From positions 1 through 64,000 of the forward strand of contig NZ_JAAIJY010000006.1 of NCBI RefSeq assembly GCF_011752065.1: DNA of 64,000 nt, in the 5' to 3' direction. The notes under the pieces are model-generated. The model ran no database searches, was not told the origin of the DNA, and worked only from the letters and a program-made list of their open reading frames with translations. The position numbers were made by a program, and so were the translations under genes. Below, piece after piece: positions 7,222-14,893 of this stretch. The number at the start of each line of letters is the position of its first letter. Positions within the stretch are counted from its first letter, which is position 1. Source of the DNA: Actinomyces sp. ZJ308. GTDB lineage: Bacteria; Actinomycetota; Actinomycetes; Actinomycetales; Actinomycetaceae.

Positions 7222-8373
7222 ATGACTGCCGTGCTGGGCCGCCTTACCGTCGAGGGATTCAGGTCGATTCGTCACGTCGAGCTGGACCTGACCACGGATG
7301 TCACCGTGCTCATCGGCGCCAACGGCTCCGGCAAGTCGAATCTGGTCAGCGCACTTGAGCTGGTCTCGCGGATTTGGGACGACTCCTTCCAGGAGTACCT
7401 GCGTCGGCACGGAGGCGTGAGCAACCTTTTCTTCCAAGACGATGAGGGAACAGCCGAGCGCATTCTCATCACACTTTTGTCCGAGTTCAACGCCGAGGAC
7501 AAACGAAATGGCTATCAGGTGGCGCTCACGCCAGACGAGATAAGCGGCTCCGGACAGGCGGAGCTTCATGAACAGCTGCTTTTTCAGGCAGGACGCCAGT
7601 GGCAGCGCCCTTACGACGAAGATCTTGGTTTCGGCACTCAAAGCCGGGTACGTCGTATTGTCGAGTCCCAGAACCCAGGAAAACTCAGGAATTTCGCCAG
7701 GTACGTGCGCCCTATCCTCGAAGGCTGCCGCGTCTTCCACTTCGACGACGTATCCGACAATGCTCCGGTCAAGGGATGGTCCACGGTCGGAGACGATCTG
7801 GCTCTGCGGTCGGACGCCGAGAATATCGCCGCCTACCTTCTCAGGGTTCGTCAGGAGTATCCCGAGAACTACCGGCAGATCGTCTCCGCCGTTCAACGCG
7901 CAGCCCCTTTTTTCGACGACTTCGTGCTCAGACCAGATCCATCGGAACGGATCCGGTTACGTTGGAAGCAACGAGGGCTTGACCGCACCTTCCTCGCCCG
8001 CGAGGCCAGTGACGGAACGCTGCGCTTCATCTGCCTGGCCACGCTTCTCCTGGGGCCGGACCTGCCCGCCACCGTGGTTCTGGACGAGCCGGAGCTCGGG
8101 CTCCACCCGTCGGCCATCGGGCTCCTTGCGGAGATGGCCCGCGTCGCGGGGCGGAACGGGCGCAAGGTCATCCTGGCCACCCAGTCAGTGCCGCTGCTGT
8201 CCCACTTCGACCTGGAAGAGATCGTCGTCCTGGACCGGGTCGACGGCTCCACGCAGGCCACCCGCCCCGACCGTGAGGCCCTGGAGGGCTTCCTGGAGGA
8301 CTACTCCACCGGCTCACTGTGGGAGATGAATCTTCTCGGAGGCCGTCCCGCTCGCGAAGACATCAACCCATGA
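7222..8373 (+). CDS. OLD-like AAA family ATPase, first gene of a candidate defence pair
   Basis: A 383-aa ABC/SMC-type ATPase of the AAA_21 group. It begins with the SMC-like LTVEGFRSIRHVEL, Walker A GANGSGKSN at about residues 33-41, an ABC-signature-like ASDGTLRF at about 260, Walker B VVLDEPELGLHP at about 285 and the switch region LATQS. The middle is charged and has no membrane segments. There is no TOPRIM domain in this protein, but the next gene, overlapping by ATGA, encodes a DUF4276 TOPRIM-like protein. ATPase plus small TOPRIM-like partner is the plan of RloA/RloB, AbiLi/AbiLii and PARIS AriA/AriB, so a phage-sensing role is inferred. It lies in a run of accessory genes. Confidence 0.85.
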   Translation: MTAVLGRLTVEGFRSIRHVELDLTTDVTVLIGANGSGKSNLVSALELVSRIWDDSFQEYLRRHGGVSNLFFQDDEGTAERILITLLSEFNAEDKRNGYQVALTPDEISGSGQAELHEQLLFQAGRQWQRPYDEDLGFGTQSRVRRIVESQNPGKLRNFARYVRPILEGCRVFHFDDVSDNAPVKGWSTVGDDLALRSDAENIAAYLLRVRQEYPENYRQIVSAVQRAAPFFDDFVLRPDPSERIRLRWKQRGLDRTFLAREASDGTLRFICLATLLLGPDLPATVVLDEPELGLHPSAIGLLAEMARVAGRNGRKVILATQSVPLLSHFDLEEIVVLDRVDGSTQATRPDREALEGFLEDYSTGSLWEMNLLGGRPAREDINP

Positions 8374-9032
8374 AACAGGTGGCCGTCCTCGTTGAGGGGC
8401 AGACGGAGGAGGTAGTCGTCAACAATGTGCTGTGCGACGCCGCCTCGTCTCGCGGAATCTGTCTGACCCCGGTCGTCGTCACCACCTCATCCACCCCTAC
8501 CGGCGCGCACCGAGGCGGCGGGCACTGGAAGCACTACGACGCGAGGATCCGCGCCCTGCTCAAGGCATCCCACTGGTACCGCGTCGGCCTGCTGCTCGAC
8601 TACTACCAGTACCCTCGGGGCGCTCCCGGCAGGAACACCGACCCAGCGAGTCACACCGGCGACTCCAGCTCTGGTCGGCAGCCGGCGCTGATCGATGCCC
8701 TTCGAGGCGAGTACCCCGACCCACGGTTCCGTCCGCTCGTCGTCCTCCATGAGATCGAGGCTCTTGTTCTCGCAGCCATCGACGCCGGACAGGGTGATGG
8801 CCTGCTTCCACGTCAGGGGCTGACCGACTTACGACAGGCCATCGTCTCCGCCGGCGGACCCGAACAGGTCAACAGCGGTCCCGGCACCGCCCCGTCCAAG
8901 CGCCTGGAAGCGGCTGACCCCCGCTACATGAAGACCGTCACCGGCCCTCTCCTCATCGCCGAGGCGGGGCTCGGCGCCATCCTCGCGCGCTGCCCCACCT
9001 TCAGCGCCTGGTGGGAGGACCTGCTGGCCTGA
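8370..9032 (+). CDS. DUF4276 family protein (TOPRIM-like), defence partner of the AAA ATPase
   Basis: A 220-aa protein. The N-terminus KQVAVLVEGQTEEVVVNNVL is the DUF4276 hallmark and carries the conserved acidic residue of TOPRIM-like folds. GLLLDYYQYP supplies the second acidic position, and RPLVVLHEIEALVLAAID gives a third conserved Glu. The C-terminus is PLLIAEAGLGAILARCPTFSAWWEDL. The start ATG 8370 overlaps the upstream stop (ATGA), so the two proteins are made together. By analogy with RloB/AriB-type partners it may be the nuclease effector released or activated by the ATPase. That activity is inferred, not shown. Confidence 0.82.
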   Translation: MKQVAVLVEGQTEEVVVNNVLCDAASSRGICLTPVVVTTSSTPTGAHRGGGHWKHYDARIRALLKASHWYRVGLLLDYYQYPRGAPGRNTDPASHTGDSSSGRQPALIDALRGEYPDPRFRPLVVLHEIEALVLAAIDAGQGDGLLPRQGLTDLRQAIVSAGGPEQVNSGPGTAPSKRLEAADPRYMKTVTGPLLIAEAGLGAILARCPTFSAWWEDLLA

Positions 9033-9105
9033 CCGCCCTGCGCGTCACCGCCCTTCGCCCTCCCGCGGAACGAAGGCCGACGTCGGGCAACTGACGGCCT
9101 CGATT

Positions 9106-9190
9106 CTGCAGATCCCCCACTTCAAGTCCTGCAAACTCCTCACTACAGCACCTGCAAATTCCCTACTAGACTCCCTGCAAGTTCCTCACT
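9106..9190 (+). repeat. four iterons with an exact 23-bp period before the DUF4143 gene
   Basis: A 16-nt motif close to CTGCAAATTCCCTACT starts at 9106, 9129, 9152 and 9175, each exactly 23 bp after the last. The first copy is the most diverged (CTGCAGATCCCCCACT). The last copy ends 5 nt before the TAGACT -10 element of the next gene, so a protein bound to the array would cover the promoter. Confidence 0.85.
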
Positions 9191-9195
9191 TCACC

Positions 9196-9201
9196 TAGAC
9201 T
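9196..9201 (+). promoter_or_regulatory. -10 element of the DUF4143 ATPase gene (leaderless)
   Basis: TAGACT followed by 6 nt (GACGTC) and ATG 9208. It lies directly downstream of the 23-bp iterons. Confidence 0.6.
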
Positions 9202-9207
9202 GACGTC

Positions 9208-10476
9208 ATGGACACCGCTGAGGTCACGGGAACCAGCTACCTGCCGCGCGCCATCGATCCACTGATGACCCGCGTCCTGGAGTCGACCGGGGCGGCCATC
9301 CTCGAAGGCCCTCGCGGCTGCGGCAAGACGATGACGGGGTTGGCGCACGCGTCCTCCTACGCCCTGCTCGACACCCCCGAGGCACAAACGGCTGCCGAGA
9401 TCGACCCGCGCGTACTACTGGCCGGAGCCAGCCCGCGCCTCCTTGACGAGTGGCAGCTCATTCCCCAGATCTGGAACCTCGCACGCAGAGAGGTCGACTT
9501 CTCCGCCGAGCACGGGCGCTTCATCCTCACCGGCTCGGCCGTACCGGCCGCCGACCCCATCCGGCACACCGGTGCGACACGGTTCATCCGAGTCCGTCAG
9601 CGCACCATGACCTGGGCGGAGAAGGACAACCGTCTCAACGACGACGGCGTCTCGCTGCACGCGCTGCTCGACGGGGCCCGCCCGTCGTCGTCCATGTCCA
9701 CGGCTCCGCTCGACGAGATCATCCGCGGCATCCTGCGCCCCGGATTCCCCGGTCTGCTGAACGCTCCATCAGACATCGGGGCACGCAGCATGGAGAGCTA
9801 CATCAAGGACATCGCAACCACAGACCTCAACCGACTTGCGAACCTGCGCTCCGAGCCCGCAGTCATCGAGCAGCTCATCACGTCACTAGCCCGCTCCACC
9901 GCAAGCGACGTCTCCCAGTCGACCCTGCGTCAGGACATATCGCGAACGCTACCCGCACCGTCGGAGGCCACTGTCGCCAAGCTGCTCGAACTGTTGGAGC
10001 GCGTCTTCATCCTTGAGACGATCCAGCCCTGGGCGGTCTCCCTGCGCTCCAAGGCCCGCCTGCGTCGTTCACCCAAGTACCACCTGGCCGACCCGGCGCT
10101 GGCCGCGGCCGCATTGCATGCCGACGCCGCCCGCCTCGGCGCAGATCTCGAGACGCTCGGTTTTCTGTTCGAGTCCGCGGTCATCCATGACCTGCTGGTC
10201 TACACCGAGGCCTTGGGAGGACACCTCTACCACTATCGCGACTCCAACGGACACGAGATCGACGCGGTCATCACCATGCCCAATGGAACCTGGGCCGCCA
10301 TTGAGGTCAAGATCGGTGGCGGGCAGGTACAGCGCGGAGCCCAGAGCCTGGCCTCAGCCATCGCCCAGATCGACATGGCACCTCCCGCATTCAAGGCAGT
10401 GATCACCGGGACAGGTTTCAAGGCGACCCTGCCGGATGGCACGATCACATTCCCACTGCACGAGCTTCGCCCCTGA
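9208..10476 (+). CDS. AAA_14/DUF4143 family ATPase
   Basis: A 422-aa protein of the AAA_14-DUF4143 family. Walker A is GPRGCGKT at about residues 34-41, Walker B is the LLDEWQ stretch, and sensor 1 is FILTGSA. The middle is helical, with a winged-helix-like segment (STLRQDISRTLPAPSEATVAKLLELLERV). The C-terminal DUF4143 domain has GFLFESAVIHDLLVY and a nuclease-like core EIDAVI...WAAIEVKIG, resembling the D-ExK of PD-(D/E)XK enzymes. These proteins are common, mobile and of unsettled function. The array of iterons in front suggests autoregulation. Confidence 0.88.
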   Translation: MDTAEVTGTSYLPRAIDPLMTRVLESTGAAILEGPRGCGKTMTGLAHASSYALLDTPEAQTAAEIDPRVLLAGASPRLLDEWQLIPQIWNLARREVDFSAEHGRFILTGSAVPAADPIRHTGATRFIRVRQRTMTWAEKDNRLNDDGVSLHALLDGARPSSSMSTAPLDEIIRGILRPGFPGLLNAPSDIGARSMESYIKDIATTDLNRLANLRSEPAVIEQLITSLARSTASDVSQSTLRQDISRTLPAPSEATVAKLLELLERVFILETIQPWAVSLRSKARLRRSPKYHLADPALAAAALHADAARLGADLETLGFLFESAVIHDLLVYTEALGGHLYHYRDSNGHEIDAVITMPNGTWAAIEVKIGGGQVQRGAQSLASAIAQIDMAPPAFKAVITGTGFKATLPDGTITFPLHELRP

Positions 10477-10526
10477 ACCCGACTGGGCCAGCCATCTGAA
10501 GAAGGATCAGCCTGCCTTGGCGCCAC

Positions 10527-10844
10527 TCAGTCGGCTCGGTCGACCTGTCGCAGGCGGGCCTCGACGCGCTCGACCTTCGCGGTCATCTGGCCGGTCCAGC
10601 CGGGGCGGATGTCGGCCTTGAGGACGAGCGCCACGCGCGGGCTCACCTCGGCGACCGCCTCGCAGGCCCGCTTGACCACGTCCATGCACTCGTCCCACTC
10701 GCCCTCGATCGTGGTGAACATCGACGTCGTCTCATGGGGCAGGCCGGAGTCGCGCACCACGCGCACGGCCCGGGCCACCGCCTCGGAGACCGAGCCGTCG
10801 GGCGCATCAGTGGTGGTCGGGGACACGGAGAAGGCGAGAAGCAT
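10527..10844 (-). CDS. MTH1187/YkoF-type thiamine-binding protein
   Basis: A 105-aa single-domain protein of the MTH1187 family (PF01910). It shows LLAFSVSPTT at the N-terminus, VSEAVARAVRVVRDSGLPHETTSMFTTIEGEWDECMDVVKRACEAV and VALVLKADIRPG, the usual order of the ferredoxin-like fold that binds thiamine or hydroxymethylpyrimidine. It is cytoplasmic and stands alone, divergent from the MerR gene. TAGCCT lies 6 nt before the ATG, so this mRNA too is probably leaderless. Confidence 0.85.
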   Translation of the reverse strand: MLLAFSVSPTTTDAPDGSVSEAVARAVRVVRDSGLPHETTSMFTTIEGEWDECMDVVKRACEAVAEVSPRVALVLKADIRPGWTGQMTAKVERVEARLRQVDRAD

Positions 10845-10850
10845 GCGGCC

Positions 10851-10856
10851 AGGCTA
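10851..10856 (-). promoter_or_regulatory. -10 element of the MTH1187-family gene (leaderless)
   Basis: On the minus strand TAGCCT is followed by GGCCGC and the ATG whose first base is 10844. Confidence 0.55.
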
Positions 10857-10894
10857 ACCCCGCGGCGTCGCCCGGGCCGCCACTTCGGCAGCTC

Positions 10895-10925
10895 TTGCCT
10901 TCGAGCGCGCTCGAAGCCCTACGGT
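10895..10925 (+). promoter_or_regulatory. MerR-type promoter with operator palindrome in a 19-bp spacer
   Basis: The -35 TTGCCT (10895-10900) and -10 TACGGT (10920-10925) are 19 bp apart, the long spacing typical of MerR-family targets. The spacer contains the perfect palindrome CTTCGAGCGCGCTCGAAG (10899-10916). The ATG of the regulator is 7 nt after the -10, so the gene is probably autoregulated and leaderless. Confidence 0.8.
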
Positions 10926-10932
10926 CGACGTC

Positions 10933-11463
10933 ATGACCACCACGAGCCCTCCGAACAGCGAGTCCGACGGCGCCCGGCTCCGCCAGGCGCTCCGGCTCGC
11001 CTCCGTCCCGCCCAGCGACGACGTCGGACCGGACCCCTGGCCCGATGCGGCCGGATGGGACATCGCGACCACCGCCGACCGCCTGGGCGTCAGCGCCCAC
11101 ACCCTGCGCTACTACGAGCGGATCGGGCTCGTGCGTGTGGGGCGCTCCACCTCCGGGCACCGTCGCTACGACGCCGCGGCCGTGCGCCGCCTGGCCTTCC
11201 TCACCCGGATGCGGACCTCGGGCATGACGATCCACGACCTGCGGCGCTATGTCGACATGGTCGAGGCCGGTCGGGACACGGTGCCCGAGCGCCTGGCCAT
11301 GCTCACCGAGCACCGCGAGGCGCTGCGCGGCCGAATCGACGAGCTGCGGCTCGCGCTGGAGGCCACCGAGTACAAGATCGCCGGCTACACCCGCCAGCTG
11401 GAGGAGCAGGCGGCCGCGAAGGATGCCGACGACGACGCACCCGGCACCCGCCAGGCCCCATGA
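10933..11463 (+). CDS. MerR family transcriptional regulator
   Basis: A 176-aa regulator. The winged helix is at about residues 45-110: IATTADRLGVSAHTLRYYERIGLV is the recognition segment and STSGHRRYDAAAVRRLAFL the wing. RTSGMTIHDLRRYVDMVEAG follows, then a dimerising coiled coil (LTEHREALRGRIDELRLALEATEYKIAGY). There is no Cys cluster, so it is not a metal sensor; the sequence resembles the NmlR/aldehyde-responsive group. An N-terminal tail of about 45 residues is unusual. It probably controls itself and the CMD gene 150 nt downstream. Confidence 0.9.
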   Translation: MTTTSPPNSESDGARLRQALRLASVPPSDDVGPDPWPDAAGWDIATTADRLGVSAHTLRYYERIGLVRVGRSTSGHRRYDAAAVRRLAFLTRMRTSGMTIHDLRRYVDMVEAGRDTVPERLAMLTEHREALRGRIDELRLALEATEYKIAGYTRQLEEQAAAKDADDDAPGTRQAP

Positions 11464-11611
11464 CTCGGCAGGGCTCCGGCAGCCGTCCCGGCGCCGGCGT
11501 CGTCAGCGGGCCCCGGCGGCGGGCTCCGTAGACCGGCTCCGCAGCACCTCCGGCAACCAAACCCATCACCACCAACATCATCAACGCTGACACCAGCAAG
11601 GAGAACCCATC

Positions 11612-12040
11612 ATGACCACTGCGCCCGTCCACCCCCAGTACGACGTCGACAGCCCCGAGAACCTGACCCGGCGCGAGCGCGGCCTGGAGGTCGCCCGCGC
11701 GGTCGACGGCGAGGCGGCCCAGGCCGTCATCGACTCCCTGGCCGACATCAGCCCGGCGCTCGGCCACCACATCGCGGCCTTCGGCTTCGGGGACGTCTAC
11801 GCCCGCCCCGGCCTGGACCCGCGCAGCCGCCAGCTCGTCACCATCGGCGTGCTCACGGCCCTGGGCGGCTGCGAGCCGCAGCTGCGGATCCACATCGGGG
11901 CCGCCCTCAACGTGGGCCTGACCCGTGAGGAGGTCATCGAGGCGATCCTGCACGCCTCGGTCTACGCCGGCTTCCCGCGAGCGCTCAACGCCACCTTCGT
12001 GGCTCGTGAGGTCTTCGCCGAGCGCGACGCCGCCGCCTGA
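11612..12040 (+). CDS. carboxymuconolactone decarboxylase family protein
   Basis: A 142-aa helical protein of the CMD/AhpD superfamily. The core is YARPGLDPRSRQLVTIGVLTALGGCEPQLRIHIGAALNVGLTREEVIEAILHASVYAGFPRALNA, giving the conserved His and the gamma-CMD pattern rather than the CxxC of AhpD peroxidases. A clear AAGGAG ribosome-binding site precedes ATG 11612, unlike many neighbours. Such proteins downstream of NmlR-like MerR regulators are often tied to aldehyde or electrophile stress. The reaction is not known. Confidence 0.85.
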   Translation: MTTAPVHPQYDVDSPENLTRRERGLEVARAVDGEAAQAVIDSLADISPALGHHIAAFGFGDVYARPGLDPRSRQLVTIGVLTALGGCEPQLRIHIGAALNVGLTREEVIEAILHASVYAGFPRALNATFVAREVFAERDAAA

Positions 12041-12068
12041 GCCCCGCTGTCCCGACGACGTCGGCCTC

Positions 12069-12132
12069 AACTTCGACAAAAAATTCATACGCGACGCGGA
12101 GCCGTGTCGCGTATGAATTTTTTGTTGAAGTT
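12069..12132. terminator. bidirectional intrinsic terminator
   Basis: Two 27-nt arms (12069-12095 and 12106-12132) differ from perfect complementarity at one position and enclose a 10-nt loop. A GC-rich top is flanked by A6/T6 runs, so each strand reads a hairpin followed by U residues. It lies between the convergent CMD and exchanger genes. Confidence 0.85.
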
Positions 12133-12144
12133 TGTGGCTGGGGA

Positions 12145-13728
12145 CTAGACGGCCACGAGCACTTGGACCATGACGATCTTGACGACGATGGCCAGGGCGA
12201 ACAGCGTGGCGTAGCCGGCCTCGATGCGCTCGTCGTCGCGCTTGGACAGGGCGAAGGCGAGGATCGCGGGCTGACCGACGAGCCCGGCCAGGCCCCCGGC
12301 GGCGCGCTGCGCGGACACCCCGGCCCAGCGTGCCCCGGCCAGCAGGACGATCGCGTTGACCGCCACGATGAGCGCGGCGAGCACCCCCACCTTGAGCCCC
12401 GTCGTCGAGAAGGCCGAGGCCGCGAAGTCGGGCCCGGAGGCCAGGCCGATAGCGGCCAGGAAGAACAGCAGCCCCAGCTGGCGGATGGTGGCGTTGGCGG
12501 CGTGCGGCAGCCCCCACAGGAAGGGACCGGTGCGCCCCACCCGCCCCAGGACCATGCCGACGACGAGCGGCCCGGCCGCCACCCCGAGCCGCAGGGTGAT
12601 ACCGCCGGGCAGCGGGATCGCGACCAGTCCCACCAGCACGCCCAGTGCCATGCCGACGCCCACGGAGAAGGCGTCGATCTGGGCGATGGAGCGCTCGGAG
12701 TCGCCGAACCAGTCGGCGGCCCTCTCCAGCTCGTCGCTGGGCACGACCGCCAGCACCCGGTCACCGAGCTCCAGGACGAGGTCCTCGCGGGCCAGCAGGT
12801 CCAGGTCACCGCGCTTGACGCGGGTGATGACGCCCTGGAAGCGCCCGGGCATGTCCACCTCGGCGATGGTGCGTCCGGCCACGCGCATCGAGGAGACGGT
12901 CAGGCGCCGGAAGTCGACGACGCTGCGGTCCTGGGCCAGGCACTTGTTGAGCCCGGTGCCCAGGTCGTGCACGGCGGCCTCGACGGCGGCCGGCGCCCCG
13001 ACGATGACGACCTTGTCCCCGGGCAGCAGCTCCTCGCCGGGGGCGACGACGCGGGTGTGCCCGTCGCGCTCGAGGTAGGAGATGCGGATGCGCCCCTCCT
13101 TGAAGGCCTCCATCTCGCCGAGGGCCACGTGCTGGAGCAGGTAGACGCTGGTGGCGGTGATGCCGTCGGCGCTGGCGGGGCGCGGGTCGCGCCGCCCGGG
13201 CCAGGACCGGCCCACGACCCCGGCCACGATGAGGATGGCGACGGCGACGCCCACGGGATAGGCCAGGGCGTAGCCGACGGCGGGCTCCTGGGTTCCGGCC
13301 GCCTCGATGGCGGCATCGAGCACCGGTGAGGTCAGCGCGCCGGCGTAGGCGCCGGAGTCCATGGCCGGGCTCACGCCGGTCAGGCGGGAGAAGAGGCCGC
13401 CGGCCCCGCCGGCCAGGACGAGGGCGAGGACGCACAGGGCCATGAGCGGCAGCTGTCTGCGCAGGTCGCGGAAGAAGGTGTTGCCGGCGGCCAGGCCCAC
13501 GGTGTAGCAGAACAGCGCCAGGCCCAGGCTGCGCAGCAGGGTGAGGTTCGCGCCCAGGCGGGGGTCGAGGGCCCCGACCGCCAGTCCCACGAAGAGCGCC
13601 CCGGCGGCCCCAAAGCGGATCGGCCCGAGCGGGATCTGCCCGACGGCGGTCCCCAGGCCGATGACGAGGAAGACGGTGAGGATCGGCGCCTGCGCGAGGA
13701 CGTCGAGGACGGGCTGGAGCACGGACAC
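12145..13728 (-). CDS. AspT/YidE-type putative antiporter with RCK_C domains
   Basis: A 527-aa protein of the aspartate:alanine exchanger family. An N-terminal membrane block (APILTVFLVIGLGTAVGQIPLGPIRFGAAGALFVGLAVGA) and a C-terminal one (FSVGVGMALGVLVGLVAIPLPGG, QLGLLFFLAAIGLASG, ending KIVMVQVLVAV) flank two cytoplasmic TrkA_C/RCK-type domains. The latter appear as GEELLPGDKVVIVGAPAAVEAAV and LELGDRVLAVVPSDELERAADWFGD. This is the normal two-bundle layout of the family. GTG 13728 (VSVLQPVLDVLAQAP) is chosen as start. The frame stays open to 13851, but that extension lacks membrane character and overlaps the hairpin of the small peptide transcript. The substrate is not predictable. Confidence 0.82.
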   Translation of the reverse strand: MSVLQPVLDVLAQAPILTVFLVIGLGTAVGQIPLGPIRFGAAGALFVGLAVGALDPRLGANLTLLRSLGLALFCYTVGLAAGNTFFRDLRRQLPLMALCVLALVLAGGAGGLFSRLTGVSPAMDSGAYAGALTSPVLDAAIEAAGTQEPAVGYALAYPVGVAVAILIVAGVVGRSWPGRRDPRPASADGITATSVYLLQHVALGEMEAFKEGRIRISYLERDGHTRVVAPGEELLPGDKVVIVGAPAAVEAAVHDLGTGLNKCLAQDRSVVDFRRLTVSSMRVAGRTIAEVDMPGRFQGVITRVKRGDLDLLAREDLVLELGDRVLAVVPSDELERAADWFGDSERSIAQIDAFSVGVGMALGVLVGLVAIPLPGGITLRLGVAAGPLVVGMVLGRVGRTGPFLWGLPHAANATIRQLGLLFFLAAIGLASGPDFAASAFSTTGLKVGVLAALIVAVNAIVLLAGARWAGVSAQRAAGGLAGLVGQPAILAFALSKRDDERIEAGYATLFALAIVVKIVMVQVLVAV

Positions 13729-13846
13729 GACGCCAGGGTAGCCGCCTGCCCCACCCGCTAAGCCCGGAGCCAGGTCTGACCCGGACACGGATACGTGTCG
13801 CCGGGGCGTGCCATAGTAAAGACGCCTTCCACGGCGGGTCACCCCT

Positions 13847-13873
13847 GACACCTGCTTGATTCAGCAGGGTGTC
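13847..13873 (+). promoter_or_regulatory. 5'-leader hairpin of the small peptide gene
   Basis: GACACCTGCT (13847-13856) pairs with AGCAGGGTGTC (13863-13873) with one bulged base. GGGT and ACCC further out lengthen the stem. It lies just before the strong ribosome-binding site of the 46-aa ORF and could control its translation. Confidence 0.45.
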
Positions 13874-13898
13874 GACCCACCGAGAGGAGGTGAAGGGG

Positions 13899-14039
13899 AT
13901 GTGCAGAAGGTACCGCCCTCGGCACACAGCACCGAAGGACGCCGGACAGTACAGAGCCCCGACGTGGTGCGAGATGGTTAGCGCCCTCGCAGCCGCCGTC
14001 GGAGCTCTTGTCAGCTTGATTCAGCTCCTCAAGGGCTGA
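13899..14039 (+). CDS. 46-aa peptide with hydrophobic C-terminal helix
   Basis: ATG 13899 follows a very strong ribosome-binding site (GAGAGGAGGTGAAGGGG). The peptide has a basic N-terminal half with two Cys (MCRRYRPRHTAPK, then TWCEM) and a hydrophobic, helix-forming end (VSALAAAVGALVSLIQLLKG). A hairpin leader precedes it and a terminator hairpin follows 10 nt after its stop, so it looks like a self-contained transcript of about 250 nt. I do not recognise the family. Possible roles are a membrane-active peptide, a type I toxin or a secreted signal. If translation began at the internal ATG (MVSALAA...), it would give a 21-residue helical peptide. Confidence 0.55.
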   Translation: MCRRYRPRHTAPKDAGQYRAPTWCEMVSALAAAVGALVSLIQLLKG

Positions 14040-14048
14040 TGCCCCTTC

Positions 14049-14080
14049 GGGAGCCATCCGGTCGCCACCGGGTGGCTCCC
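14049..14080 (+). terminator. terminator of the small peptide gene
   Basis: The arms GGGAGCCATCCGG (14049-14061) and 14068-14080 pair with one mismatch around a 6-nt loop, followed by TCTCATT. Confidence 0.65.
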
Positions 14081-14159
14081 TCTCATTGTGGCACGTCGCG
14101 ATCCGTATGGGAACTGCAGGCACCCACCCATATGGATACCAGTGGGACACTCCTCGACA

Positions 14160-14185
14160 CTTGTTAGAGTTTTTACTCTAACAAG
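14160..14185. promoter_or_regulatory. TetR-type operator overlapping the promoter
   Basis: CTTGTTAGAGT and its exact complement ACTCTAACAAG are separated by TTTT. The palindrome ends 15 nt before the TetR gene start and overlaps the likely -35 (TTGTTA) and the region up to the -10 TACAGT (14189-14194, 6 nt before the ATG). A second inverted repeat (ATCCGTATGGG at 14101 with CCCATATGGAT at 14127) lies just upstream. Confidence 0.8.
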
Positions 14186-14200
14186 GTCTACAGTGACGCC

Positions 14201-14893
14201 ATGACTGACGACGCCCCTCGACCTTCCGCAGCTCCCGACCCCCCGAGGCCCCCGCGATCCCCCCAACGCACCGCCCGACGACGCACCGAGATCCTGGACG
14301 CCGCCCGCCACCTGTTCGCCCAGCACGGCATCGATCCGGTCACCACCAACCAGATCGCCGCGAGGGCCGGTATCAGCCCGGGGAACCTGTACTACTGGTT
14401 CCGCTCCAAGGCGGAGATCGTCCGCGCCCTGTTCGACGACTGGTCCGAGCGCATGCGTATCCCCGCCGAGCAGGTGGGCGAGCCGGCCGGCGCCCTGCGC
14501 ACGCTCTGGGACCGCGCCACCCAGACTCAGCAGCCCGATCCGGCCTACGCCTTCTTCCTGCGCGACCTCTTCCCCCTGCTCCACACCGACCCGGCCCTGG
14601 CCGAGGCCTACCGCCGCAGCTACACCGCTCGTCGCGACGAGCTCGTCGGCATCGTCGAGCGCATCATCGACGCCGGGCTCCTGCGACCGCCGGCCGCACC
14701 GACCACCATTCGCGACCTCGTCAGCATGCTCTGGCTCGTCTCCGAGACCGCCCAGCCCTTCGCCGAGGCCGTCGACGACGCCCGGGTCGACTCCCAGCGC
14801 TACGGCCGCGCCATCATCGAGCCGCACCTGACCGAGACCGGTCGCCGCACCCTGCACCTGCCCGCCAATGCCGACGACGGAGACCGAGCATGA
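14201..14893 (+). CDS. TetR family transcriptional regulator
   Basis: A 230-aa repressor. The HTH lies at about residues 27-72: RRTEILDAARHLFAQHGIDPVTTNQIAARAGISPGNLYYWFRSKAEIVRAL. The remaining helices form the ligand and dimer domain (YAFFLRDLFPLL, a TetR_C-like segment). The N-terminus is Pro/Arg-rich. Its stop overlaps the ATG of the next gene (ATGA), so it is co-expressed with the Acg-like oxidoreductase and should repress both through the palindrome at 14160-14185. ATG 14201 is fixed by a TACAGT -10 element 6 nt upstream. Confidence 0.92.
   Translation: MTDDAPRPSAAPDPPRPPRSPQRTARRRTEILDAARHLFAQHGIDPVTTNQIAARAGISPGNLYYWFRSKAEIVRALFDDWSERMRIPAEQVGEPAGALRTLWDRATQTQQPDPAYAFFLRDLFPLLHTDPALAEAYRRSYTARRDELVGIVERIIDAGLLRPPAAPTTIRDLVSMLWLVSETAQPFAEAVDDARVDSQRYGRAIIEPHLTETGRRTLHLPANADDGDRA

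Noticed and set aside
9106-9190. CRISPR or plasmid replication origin from the 23-bp iterons
   Set aside because: Only four short repeats with 7-bp spacers, no cas or rep gene, and the array abuts a promoter. Regulation is the simpler reading.
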